64,000 nucleotides of DNA from Euborellia annulipes (Eukaryota > Arthropoda > Insecta > Dermaptera > Anisolabididae), in assembly GCA_023213315.1 (NCBI GenBank), contig JAKCPI010006028.1, positions 124,001 through 188,000 on the forward strand, given 5' to 3'. Positions within the stretch are counted from its first letter, which is position 1. Each line of letters begins with the position of its first letter. Positions 53,891 to 63,334 of this stretch are shown one piece after another. Below the pieces are notes generated by a model, which made no database searches, was not told the DNA's origin, and saw only the letters and a program-made list of their open reading frames with translations. The position numbers were made by a program, and so were the translations under genes.

Positions 53891-54171
53891 TTTAATAGGG
53901 GAATTAAATTTAAGTACACAAGGTTTTTTGTTTCAATGATATATTAATTTAATATTAACACTATGCGCATTTCGACACCATATGTGTCATCTTGAGAAGT
54001 GAATTACATACAGTACTACAGTATATAGTATATAATAGTACTGTAGTACAGTATGTAATTCACTTCTCAAGATGACACATATGGTGTCGAAATGCGCATA
54101 GTGTTAATATTAAATTAATATATCATTGAAACAAAAAACCTTGTGTACTTAAATTTTATTCTCCTATTAAA
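53891..54171. repeat. Palindrome P7, nearly perfect
   Basis: Arms of about 135 bases (AAGTACACAAGGTTTTTTGT ... ) around a TATAGTATATA centre. The inner arms read CTTCTCAAGATGACACATA, then TGGTGTCGAAATGC, a diverged hammerhead-like core with a GACAC/GTGTC stem. The arms look almost identical, so it is young or maintained by gene conversion. Confidence 0.92.
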
Positions 54172-54179
54172 GCATAATC

Positions 54180-54554
54180 TTTCAACTAGAGCCAACGGTT
54201 ACCAGTTTAAAATTAATTTTTTATTTATTATTTATTTAGTATCTTTTTCAAAAAAAAAAAAAGACGAGTGTGTTGTTTACGAACATTGTAACATAATTCT
54301 TGCCTGATATATGATTACTTAATTAGTATTGCCTAAATATGCAAAATTTACTGGTATAATAAAGAAAAATATATAAACAAAATTATGTTATTGATGCTAG
54401 AGGTAATTTTCAAACTATGATTGATTACTAACAATTATTCATAGGAATCAAACCATTTGATTTTAGTTATCTGAGGAAAAATTTATCAAATGGTCAAACT
54501 TTTTGACCTATTAATTAAAATCTGAGCCTCCTTTAAAATAAACGGTGACCTTAC
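54180..54554. other. AT-rich sequence, no gene seen
   Basis: 54180-54210 carries TTTCAACTAGAGCCAACGG, the tail shared with P4. The remainder would be intron if the exon at 54555-54675 is real. Confidence 0.35.
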
Positions 54555-54675
54555 TTGATTTTATTCCATTAAAAGTGTCCATGAAACCCTCAGTAGTCGC
54601 TGCCAATATCTCTACGATGTTTCGAATGAGTTTTCTCTTCTTTTCATAATCCGAAGTAGAATGGAAGAACGTGGT
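54555..54675 (-). CDS. Candidate internal exon, unknown protein
   Basis: On the minus strand TTTCTTTTTTTTTTAG ends just before 54675 (good acceptor) and GTAAGG begins at 54554 (good donor). The 121 bases are open from the first base, 40 codons plus one base, and GC-richer (about 40%) than the surrounding intron-like DNA. The product starts TTFFHSTSDYEKKRKLIRNI and ends TTEGFMDTFNGIKS: a charged helix-like stretch with no signal peptide, membrane segment or domain that I can name. Entry phase 0 fits a donor at 57414; exit phase 1 fits the exon at 22547-22611. The plus strand is also open in part, which weakens the case. Confidence 0.42.
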
Positions 54676-55774
54676 CTAAAAAAAAAAGAAATTTAATAAA
54701 AATTAGTTGGATAAAAAAAAAAAAAAACGTTAAACTAGGAACTAACTATAGCAATTATTATTGTAAGTAATTTACATTCCATGCTGATTAGTGAGATGGT
54801 GATGTGGACCAACCAAGTGTCTTAATTAATCTCAATTTTTCTGTAAGATTTAGACTTTCTTGTTGTAAGATTTTTTAATGTCCAGTAATACTTTTATTAA
54901 ACAATTCATTTATTCTCGTTTTATAGATTTCCACGCACGATGTTGTAAGAATTTTTGAATAAATACATGTAATTGGGAAATAAATATAATAATAATAAAT
55001 TGAAATAGGTTAAATCAATCTCTAATGCACATAACAAAACCATTTAAATAAATAAATTGTTAATTATTTCTATTTTAAATGCTTTATGGCATTTTTAGTT
55101 ATTAATTATTTATAATATAATGCAAAATTTACTATAGAAGAATAATAATTGACCATTAAATAAATTGATACAGTACTTATTTTCATTTAAAGTAGAATAT
55201 TATTAAGGACTAGTTTGTTTCTCAAAGCATATTTGATTAAATATGGAGTTTTTCTTTAGGTGACATTTGTCATTTACTTGTCAGGAGAAATATCAACTCC
55301 CACGGTTACGCCCTTTTTGCCTTTAAGATTTAATTATCCAGTCTGAGTCATTGATTTTATATTGAAGTTATGTGTAACGAACGACATCGGGAAAATATTA
55401 ATGATATTGTTTCAGAGTAATATTTGATTGTTATTTATTGCAAATAAAATTTTATATCATTATATTTACCTTAAAGGTCTAAGTAGAAAAGATGTGTGGG
55501 AGTTGACAAGTTATGTGTATTATTTGTAAAAAAATTTTTTGTATTACAAGAAATTTATATTCTTTTATAATCTTGATATGTGATATTTTAATAAAAGTAT
55601 AGTTATAATACTATCCATATTAAAATAATAAATGGATAAATATTTGTTTTAACGCTTTTTTTTAAATTATCTTCTAGTCAAATTTTGTATATGTACATAA
55701 ATTTCCGATGATTATAAACATAGTCAAAAAATAATTTCAAAAAATTTATTAGAAATTGAATTTAAAAAATTAAA
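54676..55774. other. AT-rich sequence, no gene seen
   Basis: 55262-55310 has an open minus-strand run (KKGVTVGVDISPD) before GTAAATG, with a poor acceptor. It is noted but not called. Confidence 0.35.
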
Positions 55775-56119
55775 CTTGACTATAGCTTGAAGGTTTATTT
55801 TATATATTATTCAGATCTTCGGAAATAAATGTTAAAATATCGGAAAATTTTATTAACATCTGCATTGCAAATATTAACACTTTCGGTCTTACAAAAAAAC
55901 CTTTATCAGGCTGATTTAAAAATTCATCTTTCGATGAATGTTGAGAAGGTTCCATATTTTGAAGTGTTGTTGTTGGCATCCTCAGTAGTTCAATCTTCTG
56001 GTGAAAAGAGCCAAAGTATATTTATTTAAAATTCCAGAATTATAAATAAATTCTATAAAATATATATTTAAAATTCCGAAGATCTAAATGATATATTAAG
56101 TAAACCTTCAATAGACAAG
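55775..56119. repeat. Palindrome P8 (short arms)
   Basis: Arms GACTATAGCTTGAAGG / CCTTCAATAGACAAG and CAGATCTTCGGAA / TTCCGAAGATCT enclose about 230 unique bases containing the frame 55829-56029, which I cannot assign. Confidence 0.7.
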
Positions 56120-56139
56120 TATAATTAATAACATTGGCC

Positions 56140-56255
56140 GTTGAAAAGAGGAGGGAAGAGATAGACATATAAAGAACTGAAGGACTGCCTGTCCCAGCTC
56201 GGGTAGCTCGTGGTAGCCATCCACGTACCCACAAGATATGGGCTCCTGAGCAATG
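56140..56255 (-). mobile_element. R2 SINE-like fragment
   Basis: GAAGGACTGCCTGTCCCAGC, TAGCCATCCACGTACCCACA and ATGGGCTCCTGAGC: the 5' half of R2. Confidence 0.85.
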
Positions 56256-56277
56256 GCTGTTGCCACCATAAGATTAA

Positions 56278-56927
56278 AAAATCTGTTGTGACTAGTCGCA
56301 CAGCACACAACTTCTCTTACCTTTGGTAAGTAAAAGTTAAGTTCTGTGCTTGTCACACCAGATTTTTTGTGACGATATGTATTTAGTTTTCGCCAATATA
56401 TTAAAATTCAAGTTGTAATTATAAACATGGTAAAATATTTATATTTTGTTACCATGGCATTTATCCTCTTTGCTATGAAGTATAAGAGTAAAGTGTGCTT
56501 CAAACGATTTTGGAGGAAAACTGAGAATATACATTTTAAAGAGCATAAAAAAAATTGATTTTTAAATTTTAATCAAAATCGTGAGAGCGTATTTTGAGAA
56601 AATCGAAAAAAAACTGAAAAAGTGCATCAGTAAAGTACTAGTACTTTTTGGCCTTTTTTGTTTAAAAGCTTATTTTCACGCCTCAGAGGGAAGCCTAACT
56701 TAAATATAAAATTTCAACCTCCTAGCTTTTTTCATTTTTGAGATCTTTTGTTTACAGACAGACGGACACATACACATACAGACAGACCATGTTGCGAAAA
56801 ACACTTTTTTGGTTTCAGGGGACCTCAAAATGCCCGTCAAAATCTCGACATCGAATTTTTAACATGAATTCAATACTTTCTCTCTATATACAGAATATAT
56901 TAACATATATAGATAAGAGAAAGTAAA
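56278..56927 (-). repeat. R1 repeat copy 22, complete
   Basis: 3' hairpin at 56278-56370 and the 5' hairpin ending AGATAAGAGAAAGTAAAAA. Confidence 0.92.
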
Positions 56928-57239
56928 AATAATAAATATTTTGATTTTCATACCGTATTATGACCGTATTTAAATATTAAGAATTTATCCAAATTATTTT
57001 GATAAGGATAGTACATGTATTATTTTAGAATCATTGACATGCTTTGATTTATTAATAGTTACATAAGTATAAAAACCCTTTCTTCCTCTCCGTGACGATT
57101 AATTGAGTTCTGATATATTCATAAAATCAAGCTTTGAACGTCGATTATAAATAAGTGATTAATGGCTTTTACTGTTTATTCTTTTGACCTCCGATGAAAA
57201 TAATTGAATAATCATATTTTTTGTTTGATTTTTCTGGGT

Positions 57240-57610
57240 TATTTGTTACCCAGTGCCGAGAGAGAGAGAGAGAGAGAGTCGATCCCAAGTCCCCAAGTAT
57301 CATAAACAAGGCTGTTTTCTCGCCGGCGATCGTCGTCGAAGATATTTTCGAATTTCCATGTTAATACCCGAGCTGTCTGGGCGCCAATATATACTGCCTA
57401 CATCCTTCTTTACATGTATATTACCGCTTGTGTCGGGACTGCTTTTTTTTCCTTCCGCGACTTCTTTTCGCGATTCGCTTTTGCGCTTTTTACGGCCCAG
57501 CGACTCAATGGCTCTCTTTCTAGAGCTAGAGAAGCCGCCTCTGGATTCCATAAACTCTGCCAAGGTTATTTATTTATTTTTCGTTTGAAATATTATTCCA
57601 ACTATTTACT
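57240..57610. other. CpG-rich island (exon or promoter)
   Basis: More than 20 CpG steps in about 330 bases, for example GCCGGCGATCGTCGTCGAAG (57322-57341) and TTCGCGATTCGC. (GA)n sits at its left edge (57257-57278). Open frames exist on both strands. Confidence 0.4.
57414..57551 (-). CDS. Candidate first coding exon, unknown protein
   Basis: The minus-strand ATG at 57551-57549 starts 46 codons: MESRGGFSSSRKRAIESLGR, then the basic run KKRKSESRK (a possible nuclear localisation signal), then VAEGKKSSPDTSGNIH. The next bases, GTAAAG, are a usable donor on a codon boundary, matching the entry phase of 54555-54675. If not spliced, the frame runs on to a stop at 57300. The start is chosen as the first ATG; no good acceptor lies upstream, so this would be a 5' exon. 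Frames on the plus strand are open too. Confidence 0.28.
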
Positions 57611-57631
57611 CTGACCCTACACCGTCTCGTG

Positions 57632-57724
57632 ATGCACTTTGCAACGTTTCCTTCACACTCAATTGGCACCGATTTTAATAACATTAACTTCAACTTGGAG
57701 AAGAAATACCAAATATGTAAGACA
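57632..57724 (+). CDS. Alternative plus-strand candidate first exon
   Basis: ATG at 57632 opens 31 codons (MHFATFPSHSIGTDFNNINF, then NLEKKYQICKT) ending at a strong donor, GTAAGT (57725), downstream of the CpG-rich island. No signal peptide or domain is recognised. It conflicts in direction with the minus-strand model but need not overlap it. Confidence 0.2.
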
Positions 57725-57920
57725 GTAAGTAGTTTTAAGTTTTTTTGCCTCATCTTTAAATCAATACTCTTTTTTACCCATATTATTTCATCAGCATATT
57801 TACTTATTTATGTGTTAATATAATAATAAATAAATAATTAAGAATAAACAATGATACAAATGTTACAGTGGGTTTAATAAATTGGGGGATCACGGTATAG
57901 AAACAATATAGGAAGTAATT

Positions 57921-58545
57921 TTTACTATCTCTTATCTATACATGCTAATATATATAGAAAAAATTGGTTTCATGTCAAAAATTCGATGTCGAGATTTTGA
58001 TGGATATACACGTTTTGAAGTCTCCTAATTCTAAAAAAGTGGTTTTCGTAACATGGTCTGTCTGTGTGTTCAATTTAAAGCATGAAGAAATTGAGCTAAG
58101 AGATTGAAAGTTTATATTTAAATTAGGCACGTCCCTGATGCGTGAAAATAAGCTTTTAATCAAAATCGGCCAAAAAGTACTAGTACTTTACTAATGTGAT
58201 TTTACCCTTATTTTGGATTTTCCCAAAATACGCTCTAACGATTTTGATTAAAATTTAAAAATCAATTATTTTTTAGATGCTCTTTAAAATGTATATTCTC
58301 ATTTTGCTCTCAAAATTGTTTGAAGGACACTTTATTCTTATACTTAATAGGAAAGATAAGAGAAATGTTTGCCATGGTAACAAAATATTATTTCTCTGTT
58401 TATAAATTTTATTTCTTGAATTCTTATAAATCGGCGGAAACTAAATATATGTCGACACAAAAAATCTGGTGGGACAAGTACAGAACACAACTTTCGATTG
58501 CCGAAGGTAAGAGAAAGTTGTGTGCTGCCAGTACACCAGATTTTT
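57921..58545 (+). repeat. R1 repeat copy 23
   Basis: 5' hairpin ACTATCTCTTATC and ATATATATAGA, (TG) tract nearly absent, 3' hairpin to GTACACCAGATTTTT. Confidence 0.9.
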
Positions 58546-58570
58546 AATGTTTAAATTTTATCTCACCTTT

Positions 58571-58679
58571 TCATCACTTGATGCCTCACTAATCCTTGAT
58601 TTTATGCGCCCTATATTTCATGTTTTCTTTTCACATCCAGTAAGTTGAGAATGAAGCGACATTATTTTTTGATATTCTG
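58571..58679 (-). other. Splice-bordered segment, possible 5' untranslated exon
   Basis: Minus strand: TTTCATTTATTTTCAG (excellent acceptor) then about 109 bases, then GTGAGATAAA (excellent donor). All frames carry stops, but an ATG lies a few bases before the donor. It sits upstream of the minus-strand exon candidates and could be a leader exon. Unproven. Confidence 0.2.
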
Positions 58680-58699
58680 AAAATAAATGAAATATGATT

Positions 58700-59710
58700 T
58701 AGTATACATTAATTATTTTAATTACACTTTAAAAACTATTTTCGAAAGGGATGTACTCATAAATAAATTGCTATTTTTTATCACCGACAGGTTTTGTTTT
58801 GAGAAAGGGAAGAAAGCTTTACTAGCCCAAATAAAAGAATAATAAATGATAAAGAAAAAAAAAAAAAAACATTAATCCGATTACCTTCGTCATTCACCCT
58901 GCTGCTATATTTTAAACACTTGAAGCAAGTTTTCATGTGTGAAAAATTCTCGAAATAAAAATTCCGCCTGTTTGAGAATTAAAAATCTTTGTCTTTCTGG
59001 TAAATCCCTCCCACAAATAATTTCTCACCAAGGCAAAAAAAAAAACCTTTTTTTTCTAAGGGTGGTTTTATTTTTTTTTGCGAATGCACGCGATTTTGAC
59101 GAGTGGCAAATGCCCAAAGCCGAAAGCTGAAGCGGCTCTCCTTGACCCAGCTGGCGCCGCCTCAGGCCTCCGAACCTGCTTCAATTATCTCGGCTCCGTT
59201 TCCTCTTCCAATTAGATTCATTAATAAATAAACAGACAAATCGTTACCACAACTTTCTTCCCTTTCCTCAGAAAAAAATCTTTTGTTACAGAGTTAAAAT
59301 AAAAACCGAAGGCACATATAGAAAAATAATTATAGATATAATACACATTTAATCTTAATTACGTACAAATTTTAAGAAATAAATAGATACTATGGAATCA
59401 ATTATTTATATTAGTGAGCACCCATATGAGTCATTCAGATAATTTTATCTAGGAAGAAATACCGACCCTTGATGCCCGCTTGATGAAGGGGGGCGGAAAA
59501 ATGGCATATTGGGAAGAAAATGCGATCAAGGGCATTCGTGGTCAAATAACTGGTCCTTAGTTAAGCGAGTGTTTTGTAATGAAGAAACCCCCTTCGGTAT
59601 CTAATCTTTTTATAAAATATAATTTTATTAAGCCTATTAAAAGAAATAGAATTAAAATAAAATAAAACAAATATTTCTGTGGTATATTTTAAAATAAAAT
59701 TTAGTACTAA
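58700..59710. other. AT-rich sequence with one GC patch
   Basis: At 59095-59215 a GC-rich patch (GACCCAGCTGGCGCCGCCTC) precedes TTCCAATTAGATTCATTAAT, homeodomain-type motifs. No gene. Confidence 0.3.
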
Positions 59711-60192
59711 TATGTCACTCAATAAGTCCCCAGTCTAACTAAGAAAAAAATTTTTTTTTTAGAAATTCCACTTTATTCAACATACTCTCCTTCATTTTAA
59801 CTTTTCGATGCCCTTTATGTAAAACGATTTGTGTTTGCTCTTAAAATAGCTCTCAGTTTTGGCAATCACTCCTTTATTTGAGCCAACTTTCTTTCCTTGG
59901 AGCATCTTTTTCATGTCTGCAAAAAGCCAGTAGTCGCTGGGGGGCATATCTGGAGAGTACGGTGGGTAGGGAAGCAATTCAAAGCCTATTCTTGCAATTT
60001 AGTCATTGTTGTTATTGACTTGTGACACGGGGTTGTCTTGAAAATTACAAAACTGGATCACTAAAAGACTGTAACCTCTAATGGTCAGTATGCCAAGTAC
60101 TGTTTGAAGGTTGGTACTACCCGGAAATCACATTGGTCTGTCAACAATGTTGCATCTATGTGTCAGACCGGGGACTTATTGAGTAACTTGTT
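59711..60192 (-). pseudogene. Mariner transposase relic with terminal inverted repeats
   Basis: The ends match: ACTCAATAAGTCCCCAGTCT (59717-59736) and, in complement, ACTCAATAAGTCCCCGGTCT (60184-60165). The minus strand keeps the catalytic C-terminal part: QDN (60032-60040), then GFELLPYPPYSPDMPPSDYW, then VGSNKGVIAKTESYF and FYIKGIEKLK. The YSPD aspartate is the third residue of the D,D34D triad and the QDN aspartate the second. An in-frame stop and the loss of most of the N-terminus make it inactive. The last segment (EGEYVE then stop) is shifted out of frame by a small deletion. The element is about 480 bases instead of the usual 1.3 kb. Confidence 0.9.
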
Positions 60193-60239
60193 AAATGTGG
60201 TTTCTTCATTATAAGGGTAAATCGCTTAACAAAGTGCCA

Positions 60240-60382
60240 ACTATGGATGAAGTAACAGGACCTAAGAATAAAAGCAAGAGGGCAAGACTGACATAATGGA
60301 AAAAAGTAAGAATATCAGTCTTGGCTCGGGTAACTCGTGGTCGTCATCCATATACTCACTAGATGTGAGCCTCTGAGTGTTT
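60240..60382 (-). mobile_element. R2 SINE-like repeat, diverged
   Basis: GTCTTGGCTCGGGTAACTCG, GGTCGTCATCCATATACTCA and GATGTGAGCCTCTGAG. Confidence 0.75.
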
Positions 60383-61426
60383 ATTGTGATTTTTTTTATA
60401 AAAAAAAATAAATTTATTTTTAGTCTTAAAAAAATAAATTTATTTTTAGTATTAAAAAATAATAAATAAATAAAAGCTTGTTTCTGTTAATCAATTTGCT
60501 ATTATGTTTCGTTTCGTTTTTTTTATTGAATTCTCACTTTCGGTCCCAATTAATAAAAAAAAAGTGATTCCAACTTTTTTTCACCGTTCTCACCTTTGTT
60601 TGCTAGTTCCTCTTATAAGTCATTGGAACTTCGTGTAGATAACGTCCATTTAAGCACAAAATTAATATAATCACTAAGGCGAAGTTAAAAAAAACTCCAA
60701 TAATCCATCTTGTTTTGATTATTATTAAGACGGCGTTTAATCGCCTCGTGAATATTCTCAATATAGCAAGCAAGGATGGAGCTGCTGCTCTTATCTCCGA
60801 TCTAAATTAGAAATTGTGTTGTTACCTGTTTAAGTGCACCTGTTGCTGGAAAGAGTTCTTAAGAGCCGAGCTCCAAACTTCATATTGGCCTGGGATTTAA
60901 TAGAAAATCAAAAAGGAAAAAAAACTTTCAAAAGATTTAAGTATACGCGGACCAACCAACGATTCAATTATGATTATTATCACCTGAAGAACTAACTAAA
61001 AAAAAAATGCCTCACTCAAGAAGATTTCATATTTCTAAATTCTTTCTTTTTTAGATAGTTAGTCTTGCATTACAAAAAAAAAAAAAATAAATATACGATA
61101 TATAAAAAAAAAAGAAAATGGCATATTGATTAACAGAGTTTGCATTTTATTTTTATTTATTAATATTATTTTGTACATTTTATATTTTTCTAATCTCTAA
61201 CAATAAAACCGAAAATTTTTGTTCGCCTTTTTTTTACTAATCTCATCCAAGTTTTCTTTGTTTTGATGTTTGTATAAATGACTGTCCCGAGCAATATTTT
61301 TTGTTTGGCCTAATAGACCGCCCCTCCCCCCTGATCTTTATATCTACTTCACAAATAAAAAAGTAAAAATATATTTAAACACTTATTTATTACCCAGAAA
61401 CATTTATGAAATTAATTGGAATAAAT
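60383..61426. other. Unique sequence, possible regulatory patch, no gene called
   Basis: 60590-60910 is less AT-biased, with GGCGTTTAATCGCC, CACCTGTTGC (E-box) and, on the minus strand, a splice-like pair (TAACTTCGCCTTAG acceptor, GTGAGAACG donor). The enclosed 80 bases have stops in all frames. Confidence 0.3.
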
Positions 61427-61770
61427 TTACCTTAAATAAATCTGGAAGAATTTAATCATTCAGATGTAACGAGAACTGATGAAAGTTTTTACTTTTATGA
61501 TGTGCCCATTTAATCTCTTAGTGTAGTTCAACCCTATAAAGATTGAGAAATAGATAAAAAAATATTACTTAAAATAGCTTGAATAATAATAATATGTAAA
61601 TTAAATAAACTTATCTTTCAAAATTATAATAAAATAAAAGCAGGAAACGAACAACGATTATGCAGCAGACTGAGAGTATCAAATGAACTTGTCTACTCAT
61701 TATTGTTTGTTACGTAATAGAGATATCAATTTAAAAATAATTTCTAACTTCAGCGTTATCAAATTATCAA
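61427..61770 (+). repeat. Diverged duplicated block, copy 1
   Basis: Shares TTTACCTTAAAT, GAAACGAACAACGA (61644-61657), ACTGAGAG and GTTACGTAAT (61709-61718) with 62148-62470, in the same order. Confidence 0.6.
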
Positions 61771-61937
61771 GAAACCATTTAAATTGCTGAATAAATTATC
61801 CGGTAAATTCTTTAAATTATGATAATCAAAAATGAATTGTGTTCCTAACTTCTTTATTATCAATTATTGAGACAATAAAAAAAAAATTTAATTACCTAAT
61901 ATTATATTAAAAATTAAATTTAATATGATTAAATCTT

Positions 61938-62000
61938 TTATTTTCTCTTACATATATATGTAATATCCTATATATGTAATATATAGTAGTAAGAAAGTAT
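61938..62000 (+). repeat. R1 5' hairpin remnant
   Basis: TTATTTTCTCTTACATATAT to AGTAAGAAAGTATT. It lies between the two duplicated blocks. Confidence 0.7.
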
Positions 62001-62147
62001 TATTTAAATAAAATTTTTGGGAAAACAAAATATTTGTTATAAAATATAACATAGGCCTATATCCAAATTTTTGAAAAATTAAATTTATTTTCAAGGATCT
62101 ATTATAATAAAATACAACTTATTAAATAAGGATTATATGATTTATTT

Positions 62148-62470
62148 ATTTACCTTAAATGAGTAGGAAATTGATCTGTCACACATGTGAACTATTCTTC
62201 AGATATATTTAATCCTTTTGTGTGGGTTAATTCTAAAAAAAAAATAAATAGATTATTATTATTATTTTCTTAAATAATAATATTAAATATATTAATACTT
62301 ACTTAATTTCATGAAAAAATAATAGAGAAACGAACAACGAATGTAATGAACAACCAACTGAGAGGCTCGCTTAACTGTGACTGACTGCTTCGACTGTTAC
62401 GTAATAGAGAGCGCAATAATTGAATTTTTAAAGATAAATCTTATTTTTGTTTCTGACTTCATTAATAAAA
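62148..62470 (+). repeat. Diverged duplicated block, copy 2
   Basis: See copy 1: GAAACGAACAACGA at 62327-62340 and GTTACGTAAT at 62396-62405. Offset 680-720 bases. Confidence 0.6.
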
Positions 62471-62987
62471 AAAAATTAGACAATAAAATTTAAACATATT
62501 TAAAATAATAAATTAATTTGAATATATAATAAGTTTTTTTAACAAAGTTAATTTTTTAAATAACATTAAAAAAATTATTATTGATAAAAATTTATAACCT
62601 TCCCGTGAATTCGGTTTCTACTTTAATTGATATTAATTAATTCTATTTAAAATAACATGTCAAGCTGATAATCAGAATAATTCTCAAAATTTAAACATGT
62701 TTTAATAAATATTTATTATAATTTTAAATTTAATTTTTTTTTGTCATCATTATTTTAATATAGGGACCTATGATAATTACCAATTATTCCGTTCCTAACT
62801 TAATTATTATTAATTTTATTATTACAATATATATGTTCAAATAAATTAAATTGCTAATTTTTGCTTTCAAAATATGGTTCATGATTTTTCTATTGTGTTT
62901 GTGTTTTTCTATCGAATTTGTAATAATATTTTTTGAATAATATCTCAAAATCTATCTAGATAGATTTAGATAGATTTATATCTATAT
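62471..62987. other. AT-rich sequence, no gene seen
   Basis: No supported feature apart from short TAGATAGATT repeats at 62950-62975. Confidence 0.4.
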
Positions 62988-62995
62988 TGTATATT

Positions 62996-63326
62996 GAGTG
63001 GCGAATTTAGGCTTGCTGCCGCCTTAGGCCCCGTTTGATGCGCCGCCTTTTTGGTTAACTGATTCAATGGCGTATATAGACATTTTTTCGGGGGCCCTCC
63101 CCCCCCCCCGGAGGGCCCGAACTCATTTTTTTTATTTTTTCCGCCCTGCCGATAATTTTTTCCTCGTCCGTGGAAATCATTCTACCTTTTTTTAGGGACA
63201 CGAAATTTTTCTTTTGCGGAACTAAATTTTTCCGCCCGGCCAAAAATTTTTTTGCGGAACTTAATTTTTTGCGGCCCCTCAAAACGTGCTGCCCTAGGCC
63301 CGAGCTTAGGCGTAAATCCATCACAG
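62996..63326. mobile_element. hAT-like element H8 with a nested H7 fragment
   Basis: Perfect TGTATATT duplication (62988-62995, 63327-63334). Ends GAGTGGCGAATTTAGGC and (complement) CTGTGATGGATTTACGCC. From about 63068 to 63295 the filling is H7-like (GGCGTATATAGACATTTTTT, TTGCGGAACT repeats). Confidence 0.75.
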
Positions 63327-63334
63327 TGTATATT

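Noticed and set aside
55262..55310. Minus-strand open run KKGVTVGVDISPD before GTAAATG
   Set aside because: The acceptor side lacks a pyrimidine tract and the segment is only 43 bases. It is too weak to call.
60575..60660. Minus-strand exon with good acceptor and donor
   Set aside because: All three frames of the 80-base segment contain stops, so no coding exon can be supported.
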